Positions 1 through 5,684 of a stretch of DNA of 5,684 nt are shown one piece after another (position 1 is the stretch's first letter; the number at the start of each line of letters is the position of its first letter). Both the position numbers and the translations under genes were made by a program. Origin of the DNA: DAITMV01 sp036834985 (lineage in GTDB: Bacteria > Pseudomonadota > Gammaproteobacteria > Burkholderiales > Burkholderiaceae_B); assembly GCA_036834985.1 (NCBI GenBank), contig DAITMV010000193.1, positions 1-5,684 on the forward strand. The letters run 5' to 3'. The notes under the pieces are model-generated. The model was given only the letters and a program-made list of their open reading frames with translations, searched no databases and had not been told where the DNA came from.

Positions 1-3
1 TAC

Positions 4-39
4 AAAACACCCCGATCCCAAAAAGGACCGGGGTGTTTT
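4..39 (-). terminator. Bidirectional intrinsic terminator downstream of the AraC-family gene
   Basis: A 15-position inverted repeat (left arm 4-18, right arm 25-39) pairs at 14 of 15 positions; the only mismatch is A15/C28. The loop is six bases (19-24, CAAAAA). The stem core is CCCCG/CGGGG and the outer ends are A4/T4, so an RNA from either strand ends in a U run after a GC-rich stem. It begins 17 bases past the stop codon of the - strand regulator, so it most likely ends that transcript. Because it is symmetrical it could also stop a + strand transcript arriving from outside the window. Confidence 0.85.
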
Positions 40-56
40 ACTTTATGTGCTACATG

Positions 57-1169
57 CTATCGGCGCCTCCAATGACTTGGGCCCGCGCCTGTCCACTCTT
101 TAAATGCACGCGAAAAGCTTTTTTCACTGCTATAGCCAATCTCCAGCGCGATCTGCTTGATCTGCTTTTTACTGCGCGCCAATAAATCTTTGGCGAGCTC
201 ACAACGTGCTTCTTCCTTGAGGCTATTTAAGGTGGTTCCTTCCTCGTGTAATCGGCGTTGCAATGTACGGGTGGACATATTCAGTGCATTGGCCAGGGCA
301 TCGGTAGTGCTTAAGTCAAAAGAGGTGTGTTTGAGGTATTGCCTAACCTTCTGGATCAACAGCCTGTCGCGCTTGTATTGCAGCACTGTCAATGGCAAAG
401 CTCGCTTGAGCATCTGATTTAGATGAGATTCTTCGCGTAATAGAGGTAAGCGAAGATATTGGGCGTCAAAGCTGATACTGGCACAAGCTTGGTCAAAGTA
501 AACCGGACCATTAAATAGCATAGGGTAGACCGCGTGGTGGGGCGGTTGAGGATATGGAAAGCCAGCATGGTTCAGTGCTATGGTTGAATCTACAACCCAG
601 CAGGCGTATCCAAGCACGTATCGCAGACAGGTCACTAAACATAGCTCGGTCAGTTCACCTAGGTCCTTGTGACAGCAAATGCTCAAGGTCGCCGTTTGGC
701 CATCGGTTGGACTAAAGTGTGTGCTGGTTGCGCCGACCGTTGATCCGGCTGGGTTAATGGTTGGTCCTTGATTGTCTAATTGCAAGGTGATGTCGTCGGT
801 GATCAAACGATGATGCCTGCACCATCTGTTCAAAGCGATTCCCAGATTTTCTGCGCCCAATGAGGCCCGGCACAGCATGCCGTAGGTTCCCCAAGGCAGT
901 TTGCGGGAAAACCAGCCCAGCGCTTCATCATCCAGCTCCTGCATGGCGACCGCAGACATCATTTCCATTTGCGACGCGGTGACAAAAGCATTGGGTTGGC
1001 CAAGTTGGGCCGACGAGATGTGGGCCATCTCCAGGGCGTTTTTTGGGGAGTGGCCGTACTTCTTATAAGCTGACACCACGCTACGAATAAACGCCATAGG
1101 CGTAACGGCGGCCTCGTGTTGCAAATCGATAGGTGGCAGATTTTTTAAACGCATCGGATGGTAGGCCAT
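57..1169 (-). CDS. AraC-family transcriptional regulator with arabinose-binding-type N-terminal domain, probable regulator of the divergent liu operon
   Basis: DNA-binding regulator, cytoplasmic, 370 residues from the start chosen here. Residues about 24-215 resemble the N-terminal sensor domain of the AraC group that includes OruR-like proteins (PMAFIRSVV..., then a PWGTYGML segment). The C-terminus carries the two AraC helix-turn-helix units: LSTTDALANALNMSTRTLQR at about 286-305, and IKQIALEIGYSSEKSFSRAF at about 337-356, followed by the typical WTGAGPSHWR ending. The reading frame stays open to a TTG at 1250 (397 residues) directly after an in-frame stop. I prefer ATG 1169 because the longer form would run through the candidate operator and leave only 28 bases before liuA. 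ATG 1154 (365 residues) and ATG 1097 (346 residues, nearest the usual family length) are alternatives. None has a convincing Shine-Dalgarno sequence. The divergent position next to liuA suggests it controls that operon and perhaps itself. The ligand is unknown; a leucine-pathway acid or acyl-CoA is inference. Confidence 0.88.
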   Translation of the reverse strand: MAYHPMRLKNLPPIDLQHEAAVTPMAFIRSVVSAYKKYGHSPKNALEMAHISSAQLGQPNAFVTASQMEMMSAVAMQELDDEALGWFSRKLPWGTYGMLCRASLGAENLGIALNRWCRHHRLITDDITLQLDNQGPTINPAGSTVGATSTHFSPTDGQTATLSICCHKDLGELTELCLVTCLRYVLGYACWVVDSTIALNHAGFPYPQPPHHAVYPMLFNGPVYFDQACASISFDAQYLRLPLLREESHLNQMLKRALPLTVLQYKRDRLLIQKVRQYLKHTSFDLSTTDALANALNMSTRTLQRRLHEEGTTLNSLKEEARCELAKDLLARSKKQIKQIALEIGYSSEKSFSRAFKEWTGAGPSHWRRR

Positions 1170-1180
1170 GTCTGTGGGTG

Positions 1181-1209
1181 AAAAAGTTGGCGCGTTTTGC
1201 AACCTTTTT
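1181..1209. repeat. Imperfect inverted repeat in the divergent intergenic region
   Basis: AAAAAGTTG at 1181-1189 is the reverse complement of CAACCTTTTT at 1200-1209, except for one extra base in the right arm; the spacer is ten bases (1190-1199). It overlaps the first operator half-site. In RNA it would form a short, AT-rich hairpin just upstream of the regulator's probable ATG (1169), so it could be a leader structure, part of the protein-binding site, or chance in an A/T-tract-rich stretch. Confidence 0.35.
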
Positions 1210-1220
1210 GGCGCTGATTG
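1187..1220 (+). promoter_or_regulatory. Candidate AraC-type operator: two direct repeats 21 bp apart
   Basis: TTGGCGC-N3-TTG occurs at 1187-1199 (TTGGCGCGTTTTG) and again at 1208-1220 (TTGGCGCTGATTG). The two share 10 of 13 positions, and the seven-base core is identical. The start-to-start distance is exactly 21 bp, two helical turns, as for the direct half-sites bound by AraC-family dimers such as araI1-I2. The downstream copy ends 58 bases before the liuA start codon, close to where a -35 region would lie, which suits activation of liuA. It lies in the gap between the divergent regulator (start 1169) and liuA. Binding is inferred; the repeat itself is seen. Confidence 0.5.
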
Positions 1221-1250
1221 ATCATTCGCTGAATCTACACTAAGTACCAA
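1221..1250 (-). promoter_or_regulatory. Weak candidate promoter for the AraC-family gene
   Basis: On the - strand TTGGTA (1250-1245) matches the -35 consensus at 4 of 6 positions, and AATGAT (1226-1221) matches the -10 consensus at 4 of 6, with an 18-base spacer. Transcription would begin near 1214, inside the second operator repeat, giving a leader of about 45 bases before ATG 1169. That would allow the regulator to repress itself. The match is weak and could be chance. I found no good sigma-70 promoter for liuA on the + strand, as is common where an activator is needed. Confidence 0.2.
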
Positions 1251-1260
1251 TCAACATCTA

Positions 1261-1274
1261 CTTTGGCAAAGAGG
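1261..1274 (+). promoter_or_regulatory. liuA ribosome binding site overlapping a small palindrome
   Basis: AGAGG at 1270-1274 is the Shine-Dalgarno sequence for the liuA ATG at 1279, with a short spacing of four bases. Immediately upstream and overlapping by two bases is the 11-bp palindrome CTTTG-G-CAAAG (1261-1271). The ribosome site supports the chosen liuA start. Whether the palindrome has a role is not known. Confidence 0.5.
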
Positions 1275-1278
1275 CATT

Positions 1279-2451
1279 ATGCAAATCCCTAGTTTGAATC
1301 TCGGTCTTAGTGAAGACATCAACATGCTGCGTGAGGCGGTTATCGAGTTTGCTAGCAAAGAAATAGCACCGCGGGCTGCGCACATTGACCAGTCGAACGA
1401 GTTTCCCGCAGACGTCTGGAAAAAACTGGGAGACATGGGGCTGATGGGGATGACCGTGAGTGAGGAATATGGCGGTACCAACATGGGATACTTGGCGCAT
1501 ATTGTTGCGCTTGAGGAGATATCCCGCGCTTCGGCGGCTGTGGGATTGTCTTACGGAGCCCATTCGAATTTGTGCGTTAACCAGATTCATCGCAACGGCA
1601 GCGAAGCTCAAAAACGAAAGTATTTACCCAAGTTGTTGTCTGGCGAGCATGTCGGCGCATTGGCCATGTCCGAGCCTGGGGCTGGGTCTGATGTCATATC
1701 CATGAAGCTGCGTGCCGACAAAAAGGGTGACCGCTATGTGTTGAACGGATCAAAAATGTGGATTACCAACGGCGGTGATGCCGATACCTTGGTGGTTTAT
1801 GCCAAAACCGATATGGAAGCAGGCCCGCGGGGCATGACCGCTTTTATCGTAGAAAAGGGGTTTGCCGGCTTTAGCTGCGGTACCCACCTGGATAAATTGG
1901 GCATGCGTGGTTCAAATACGTATCCGCTGTTTTTTGATAATTGTGAAATTCCTGAGGAAAACGTGCTGGGTGGCGTGGGCAATGGTGCCAAGGTACTGAT
2001 GTCGGGTCTGGACTATGAGCGTGCAGTGCTGTGTGGTGGCCCTTTGGGCATTATGTCGGCGTGTATGGATGTGGTGGTACCGTTTGTTCATGAGCGTAAA
2101 CAGTTTGGGCAAAGTATTGGTGAATTCCAACTGATGCAGGGCAAACTAGCCGATATGTACACGATCTGGCAGGCCTCACGGGCGTATGTCTATGCCGTGG
2201 GGCGTGCCTGTGATACCTCGGACCATGCCCGCACCTTGCGTAAAGATGCCGCGGCTGCGATTTTGTATTCCGCCGAGAAAGCCACTTGGATGGCCGGTGA
2301 GGCGATTCAGGCGCTGGGTGGTGTGGGATATACCAACGAGTACCCGACAGGCCGTTTGTGGCGCGATGCCAAACTCTATGAGATTGGTGCAGGTACGTCA
2401 GAGATTCGCCGTATGTTGATTGGTCGCGAGTTGTTTGCGGAGACTTTCTAA
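1279..2451 (+). CDS. liuA: Isovaleryl-CoA dehydrogenase (FAD-dependent acyl-CoA dehydrogenase)
   Basis: Oxidises isovaleryl-CoA to 3-methylcrotonyl-CoA in leucine breakdown, passing electrons to electron-transfer flavoprotein; cytoplasmic homotetramer in the family. The 390 residues match the usual bacterial length. Both acyl-CoA dehydrogenase signatures are present: MSEPGAGSDVIS at 130-141 (flavin/substrate region), and a Q344-GG-G-Y-E354-R359-D363 pattern in the C-terminal domain. Substrate type is shown by the catalytic base: glutamate E247 lies in LDYERAV (helix G), as in human isovaleryl-CoA dehydrogenase. The position used by medium-chain enzymes (YEGT) is instead GAGT, with A371 in place of glutamate. 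FQLMQGKLADMY at 283-294 is also typical. ATG 1279 has AGAGG four bases upstream, and the N-terminus MQIPSLNLGL aligns with LiuA of Pseudomonas as I remember it. It is the first gene of the operon; its stop is two bases before liuB. Confidence 0.96.
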   Translation: MQIPSLNLGLSEDINMLREAVIEFASKEIAPRAAHIDQSNEFPADVWKKLGDMGLMGMTVSEEYGGTNMGYLAHIVALEEISRASAAVGLSYGAHSNLCVNQIHRNGSEAQKRKYLPKLLSGEHVGALAMSEPGAGSDVISMKLRADKKGDRYVLNGSKMWITNGGDADTLVVYAKTDMEAGPRGMTAFIVEKGFAGFSCGTHLDKLGMRGSNTYPLFFDNCEIPEENVLGGVGNGAKVLMSGLDYERAVLCGGPLGIMSACMDVVVPFVHERKQFGQSIGEFQLMQGKLADMYTIWQASRAYVYAVGRACDTSDHARTLRKDAAAAILYSAEKATWMAGEAIQALGGVGYTNEYPTGRLWRDAKLYEIGAGTSEIRRMLIGRELFAETF

Positions 2452-2453
2452 AA

Positions 2454-4061
2454 ATGAGCGTCATCAAAAGCCAGATCAATACCCGATCAGAAGATTTTCA
2501 GAATAACGCCAAGGCAATGCGTCAGACCGTGGCTGATTTACGTGAGAAAGTGGCGCAGATCAGCTTGGGTGGCGGTGAGGTGGCGCGTCAAAAGCACACG
2601 GCCCGCGGCAAATTGCTGCCGCGTGACCGAGTCAACCAATTGCTTGATGCCGGGACTGGCTTTCTGGAAGTGGGCCAAATGGCCGCTTACGGTTTGTACG
2701 GCAACGAAGCGCCTGCGGCTGGCGTCATCGCGGGCATTGGTCGGGTGAGCGGTCAGGAATGCATGATTGTTGCGAACGATGCGACGGTTAAAGGGGGAAC
2801 GTATTACCCGATGACCGTCAAGAAGCATTTGCGGGCGCAGGAAATCGCTGAGCAAAACAATTTGCCCTGTATTTATCTGGTCGACTCTGGTGGTGCATTC
2901 TTGCCCAAGCAAGATGAAGTATTTCCCGATCGGGACCACTTTGGCCGAATCTTTTTTAACCAGGCCAATATGTCGGCCAAAGGGATTCCGCAAATTGCCG
3001 TGGTGATGGGTTCTTGCACCGCGGGAGGCGCGTATGTGCCTGCGATGTCCGATGAAACCGTGATTGTTCGTAATCAGGGCACGATCTTTTTGGGTGGCCC
3101 TCCGCTGGTCAAAGCGGCCACCGGTGAAACTGTCACCAGCGAAGATCTGGGGGGCGGAGATGTGCATACCCGAGTGTCGGGTGTGGCGGACCACTTGGCT
3201 GAAAACGATCAGCATGCGCTGCAGATTACGCGTCAGATCGTAGGGAATTTTAATCGCGTCAAAACGGTCGGGCTGGCCTTGGGCAGTGGCGAGGCGCCTG
3301 TTTACGATCCAGCCGAACTCGATGGCATCATCCCGCAGGACACCCGCAAACCGTATGACGTGCGGGAGGTGATTGCGCGTGTGGTTGACGGTTCACGATT
3401 GGATGAATTCAAGGCACGTTACGGCAGTACGCTGGTGTGTGGATTTGCGCACTTGCACGGGTACCCGGTGGGCATTGTGGCCAACAACGGCATTTTGTTT
3501 GGTGAATCGGCGCAAAAGGGTGCGCACTTTATCGAGCTGTGTGCGCAACGTGGGATCCCGCTGGTCTTTTTGCAAAACATCACCGGTTTTATGGTGGGAC
3601 GCAAATATGAAAATGGCGGTATTGCAAAAGACGGTGCCAAAATGGTGACAGCCGTTGCAACCGCGCAGGTGCCTAAAATTACGATGCTGATTGGTGGCTC
3701 TTTTGGCGCCGGTAATTATGGGATGTGTGGCCGTGCGTATAGCCCACGCTTTTTGTGGATGTGGCCCAACAGCCGTATTTCGGTGATGGGGGGCGAGCAG
3801 GCGGCCAGTGTGCTATCGACGATCCGTCGTGAGGGGATCGAGACCAAAGGCGGTGTCTGGACGCCAGAGGAAGAGGAGTTATTCAAGTCGCCGATTCGCC
3901 AGCAGTATGAGACACAGGGGCATCCGTACTACGCCACAGCGCGTCTGTGGGATGACGGTGTGATCGAGCCTGCGCAGTCCCGACGAATCTTGGGCATGAG
4001 TTTATCTGCCTCGTTGAATGCTCCCATTTTGCCTACACGCTTTGGCGTATTCCGGATGTAA
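2454..4061 (+). CDS. liuB: 3-Methylcrotonyl-CoA carboxylase carboxyltransferase (beta) subunit
   Basis: Transfers the carboxyl group from carboxybiotin, carried by the alpha subunit, to 3-methylcrotonyl-CoA, giving 3-methylglutaconyl-CoA; cytoplasmic alpha6-beta6 complex in the family. The 535 residues are full length for bacterial forms. It has two crotonase-like carboxyltransferase halves: the N-terminal half includes VDSGGAFLPKQDEVFP (143-158) and the glycine-rich GSCTAGGAYVPAMSDE (186-201) for CoA and oxyanion binding. The C-terminal half includes NITGFMVG (375-382), GGSFGAGNYGMCGRAYSPRF (414-433) and WPNSRISVMGGEQAASVL (437-454). The last motifs and the FLPKQDEVFPDRDHFGRIFF stretch favour methylcrotonyl-CoA over propionyl-CoA or geranyl-CoA carboxylase; geranyl-CoA use (AtuC) is less likely beside liuA. 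The start lies two bases after the liuA stop. Its likely ribosome site GGAG (2439-2442) is inside liuA, 11 bases from the ATG, so translation is probably coupled. Confidence 0.96.
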   Translation: MSVIKSQINTRSEDFQNNAKAMRQTVADLREKVAQISLGGGEVARQKHTARGKLLPRDRVNQLLDAGTGFLEVGQMAAYGLYGNEAPAAGVIAGIGRVSGQECMIVANDATVKGGTYYPMTVKKHLRAQEIAEQNNLPCIYLVDSGGAFLPKQDEVFPDRDHFGRIFFNQANMSAKGIPQIAVVMGSCTAGGAYVPAMSDETVIVRNQGTIFLGGPPLVKAATGETVTSEDLGGGDVHTRVSGVADHLAENDQHALQITRQIVGNFNRVKTVGLALGSGEAPVYDPAELDGIIPQDTRKPYDVREVIARVVDGSRLDEFKARYGSTLVCGFAHLHGYPVGIVANNGILFGESAQKGAHFIELCAQRGIPLVFLQNITGFMVGRKYENGGIAKDGAKMVTAVATAQVPKITMLIGGSFGAGNYGMCGRAYSPRFLWMWPNSRISVMGGEQAASVLSTIRREGIETKGGVWTPEEEELFKSPIRQQYETQGHPYYATARLWDDGVIEPAQSRRILGMSLSASLNAPILPTRFGVFRM

Positions 4062-4064
4062 ATC

Positions 4065-5684
4065 ATGTTCAAAAAAATTCTGATCGCCAACCGTGGCGAG
4101 ATTGCATGCCGAGTCATCAGTACAGCAAGGCGGATGGGAATTAAGACCGTAGCGGTGTATTCGGATGCTGATGCGAATGCACGCCATGTCCGCATGGCCG
4201 ACGAGTCAGTGCATATTGGGCCTTCAGCGGTGCGTGAGTCGTATCTGGTGATTGACAAAATCATTGGAGCGGCCAAGGCCACCGGCGCGCAAGCCATTCA
4301 TCCGGGCTATGGATTTTTATCCGAGAACGAAGACTTTTGTCACGCCTGTGATGAAGCGGGTATTGTGTTTATCGGGCCCCCCGTGTTTGCGATTCATGCC
4401 ATGGGTTCTAAATCCGAGGCGAAAAAGCTGATGGGCAAAGCCGGTGTGCCGTTAACGCCAGGCTACCATGGTGATAATCAGGATGCTGATTATTTGCTGG
4501 CGCAGGCCAATGAGATTGGTTATCCGGTATTGATTAAAGCCGCTGCGGGTGGGGGTGGCAAAGGTATGCGCTTGGTCGAGAAGACCGAGGATTTTCCGGA
4601 TGCCCTGGTGTCGTGCAAACGGGAGGCAATCTCCAGTTTTGGTGATGATCACGTCTTGATTGAAAAATACATCACGCAACCACGTCACATAGAGATTCAG
4701 GTGTTTGCTGATACGCACGGCCATTGTGTGTACCTGTTTGAACGCGACTGCTCGGTTCAGCGTCGCCATCAAAAAGTGCTGGAAGAGGCCCCCGCGCCTG
4801 GTATGACACCAGAGAGGCGTGCCGCCATGGGTCAGGCCGCCGTAGAAGCTGCCAAGGCGGTCGGGTATGTCGGTGCCGGTACGGTGGAGTTTATTGCCAA
4901 TCAGGACGGCAGTTTTTACTTCATGGAAATGAATACCCGTTTGCAGGTGGAACACCCTGTGACCGAGATGATCACAGGCTTGGATCTGGTGGAGTGGCAA
5001 CTGCGTGTTGCCAGCGGTCAGCCCTTGCCGTTGACGCAGGAACAATTGCAAATCAATGGCCACGCCATTGAAGCGCGCATTTATGCGGAAGACCCGGCCA
5101 AGGGCTTTTTGCCGTCGACTGGGCAATTGACTCATCTAAAGCCCCCCGCGTTGAGCGCCAGTGTCAGGATTGATACGGGCGTCGAGGAGGGTGATGCAAT
5201 CAGTCCGTATTACGATCCGATGATTGCCAAACTGATTGTGTGGGGGCAAGACCGCGAGCAGGCTCGTATTCGCATGGTGCAGGCACTGGCTGATTATCAG
5301 GTGGTAGGCGTTGCCAATAACATCGGTTTTTTGTCGCGCTTGTGTGAGTTTTCATCGTTTGCGGTGGCCAAGCTGGATACGGGTCTGATCGAACGTGAAA
5401 AGGACATTTTATTTCCCGAATCGGTACCCGTCCCTGCGGAGTGTTTTTTAGCGGCATGTTTTTGGACGCTTGAACAGGAAGGCCTGGAGGCTCGTCAACA
5501 AGCCGCAGGCAAGAGCGATCTACACTCACCTTGGGCCTTGACCGATGGATGGCGCTTGAACTCGGATCCGCTACGGATCATGACCTTCAAGGCGGGTGAG
5601 GCGGAACAGGCTATAACTGGGCGGGATGGGTCGATCGGATATGAGATGACGCAAGCGGATGTAACGACCCAGGTCAGCGGTCGT
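4065..5684 (+). CDS. liuD: 3-Methylcrotonyl-CoA carboxylase biotin-containing (alpha) subunit, cut by the window end
   Basis: ATP-dependent biotin carboxylase subunit that charges biotin with bicarbonate for the LiuB carboxyltransferase. The frame is open from ATG 4065 to the last base, 540 codons of an expected 650-680. Biotin carboxylase N-domain is at about 1-110 (FKKILIANRGEIACRV; AIHPGYGFLSEN at 77-88). The ATP-grasp domain at about 115-325 holds the loop GGGGKGMR at 162-169. Residues matching E. coli AccC active-site positions are present: K158, K237, E275, E288, N290, R292, Q294, E296 and R338. The C-domain is at about 335-445. From about 450 onward sequence is less conserved and fits the linker/BT domain that contacts LiuB. 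The C-terminal biotinyl domain with its lysine lies beyond the window, so its presence cannot be confirmed. The start is three bases after the liuB stop, with a weak GGA eight bases upstream. Lack of a biotinyl domain would point to an AccC-like protein, but pairing with liuB makes MCC alpha much more likely. Confidence 0.94.
   Translation, partial: MFKKILIANRGEIACRVISTARRMGIKTVAVYSDADANARHVRMADESVHIGPSAVRESYLVIDKIIGAAKATGAQAIHPGYGFLSENEDFCHACDEAGIVFIGPPVFAIHAMGSKSEAKKLMGKAGVPLTPGYHGDNQDADYLLAQANEIGYPVLIKAAAGGGGKGMRLVEKTEDFPDALVSCKREAISSFGDDHVLIEKYITQPRHIEIQVFADTHGHCVYLFERDCSVQRRHQKVLEEAPAPGMTPERRAAMGQAAVEAAKAVGYVGAGTVEFIANQDGSFYFMEMNTRLQVEHPVTEMITGLDLVEWQLRVASGQPLPLTQEQLQINGHAIEARIYAEDPAKGFLPSTGQLTHLKPPALSASVRIDTGVEEGDAISPYYDPMIAKLIVWGQDREQARIRMVQALADYQVVGVANNIGFLSRLCEFSSFAVAKLDTGLIEREKDILFPESVPVPAECFLAACFWTLEQEGLEARQQAAGKSDLHSPWALTDGWRLNSDPLRIMTFKAGEAEQAITGRDGSIGYEMTQADVTTQVSGR

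Noticed and set aside
1219..1224. TGATCA palindrome near the second operator repeat
   Set aside because: Six bases is too short to mean anything by itself.
1218..1246. Possible liuA promoter, TTGATC (1218-1223) with TAAGTA (1241-1246) at 17-base spacing
   Set aside because: The -35 is fair but the -10 matches the consensus at only two positions; not enough to call, although an activator-dependent promoter could look like this.
2051..2479. - strand open frame (142 codons) spanning the liuA-liuB junction
   Set aside because: It overlaps both conserved genes in antisense, with a His/Arg/Pro-rich composition and no plausible ribosome site noticed; not a gene.
2538..3215. Long - strand open frame (225 codons) opposite liuB
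   Set aside because: It lies wholly antisense to a clearly real, conserved carboxyltransferase gene; its translation is rich in His, Arg and Gln and shows no recognisable domain. It is a by-product of liuB codon use.
4057..4067. Possible frameshift or lost gene between liuB and liuD
   Set aside because: Both flanking proteins are intact at their ends and the three-base gap contains no remnant of a hydratase, so this is gene order and not decay within the window.
4452..5135. Long - strand open frame (227 codons) opposite liuD
   Set aside because: It is antisense to the conserved ATP-grasp domain of liuD, has no recognisable motif, and fits the pattern of a shadow frame.

Overview
The window holds the start of a leucine/isovalerate catabolic (liu) operon on the + strand and, divergent from it, an AraC-family regulator gene on the - strand. 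Protein sequence style (isovaleryl-CoA dehydrogenase and both methylcrotonyl-CoA carboxylase subunits close to Pseudomonas/Burkholderiales types), moderate GC content and tight gene packing suggest a beta- or gammaproteobacterium. I cannot name the genus from sequence alone.

Layout: positions 4-39 form a strong, nearly symmetrical hairpin that can terminate the regulator gene on the - strand. The regulator (stop at 57, most likely start ATG at 1169) has the long N-terminal sensor region of the 'arabinose-binding domain' AraC group and two C-terminal helix-turn-helix units. The divergent intergenic region (about 1170-1278) contains a direct repeat, TTGGCGC-N3-TTG, whose two copies are exactly 21 bp apart. 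That is the geometry expected of an AraC-type operator. It also contains an inverted repeat and a small palindrome next to the liuA ribosome binding site. Then follow liuA (1279-2451), liuB (2454-4061) and liuD (4065 to the window edge), separated by only 2 and 3 bases, so they are almost certainly co-transcribed.

Together, LiuA oxidises isovaleryl-CoA to 3-methylcrotonyl-CoA, and the LiuD/LiuB complex (biotin carboxylase plus carboxyltransferase) carboxylates it to 3-methylglutaconyl-CoA. The hydratase (LiuC) and HMG-CoA lyase (LiuE) that finish the route are not in the window. LiuC is not between liuB and liuD, where it sits in the Pseudomonas operon.

The enzymes are ordinary and intact. 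The parts worth attention are regulatory: an AraC-type regulator where MerR-type LiuR or TetR-type LiuQ is described for this pathway, and a well-formed candidate operator for it. I found no RNA gene, CRISPR array, mobile element or previously unknown system.
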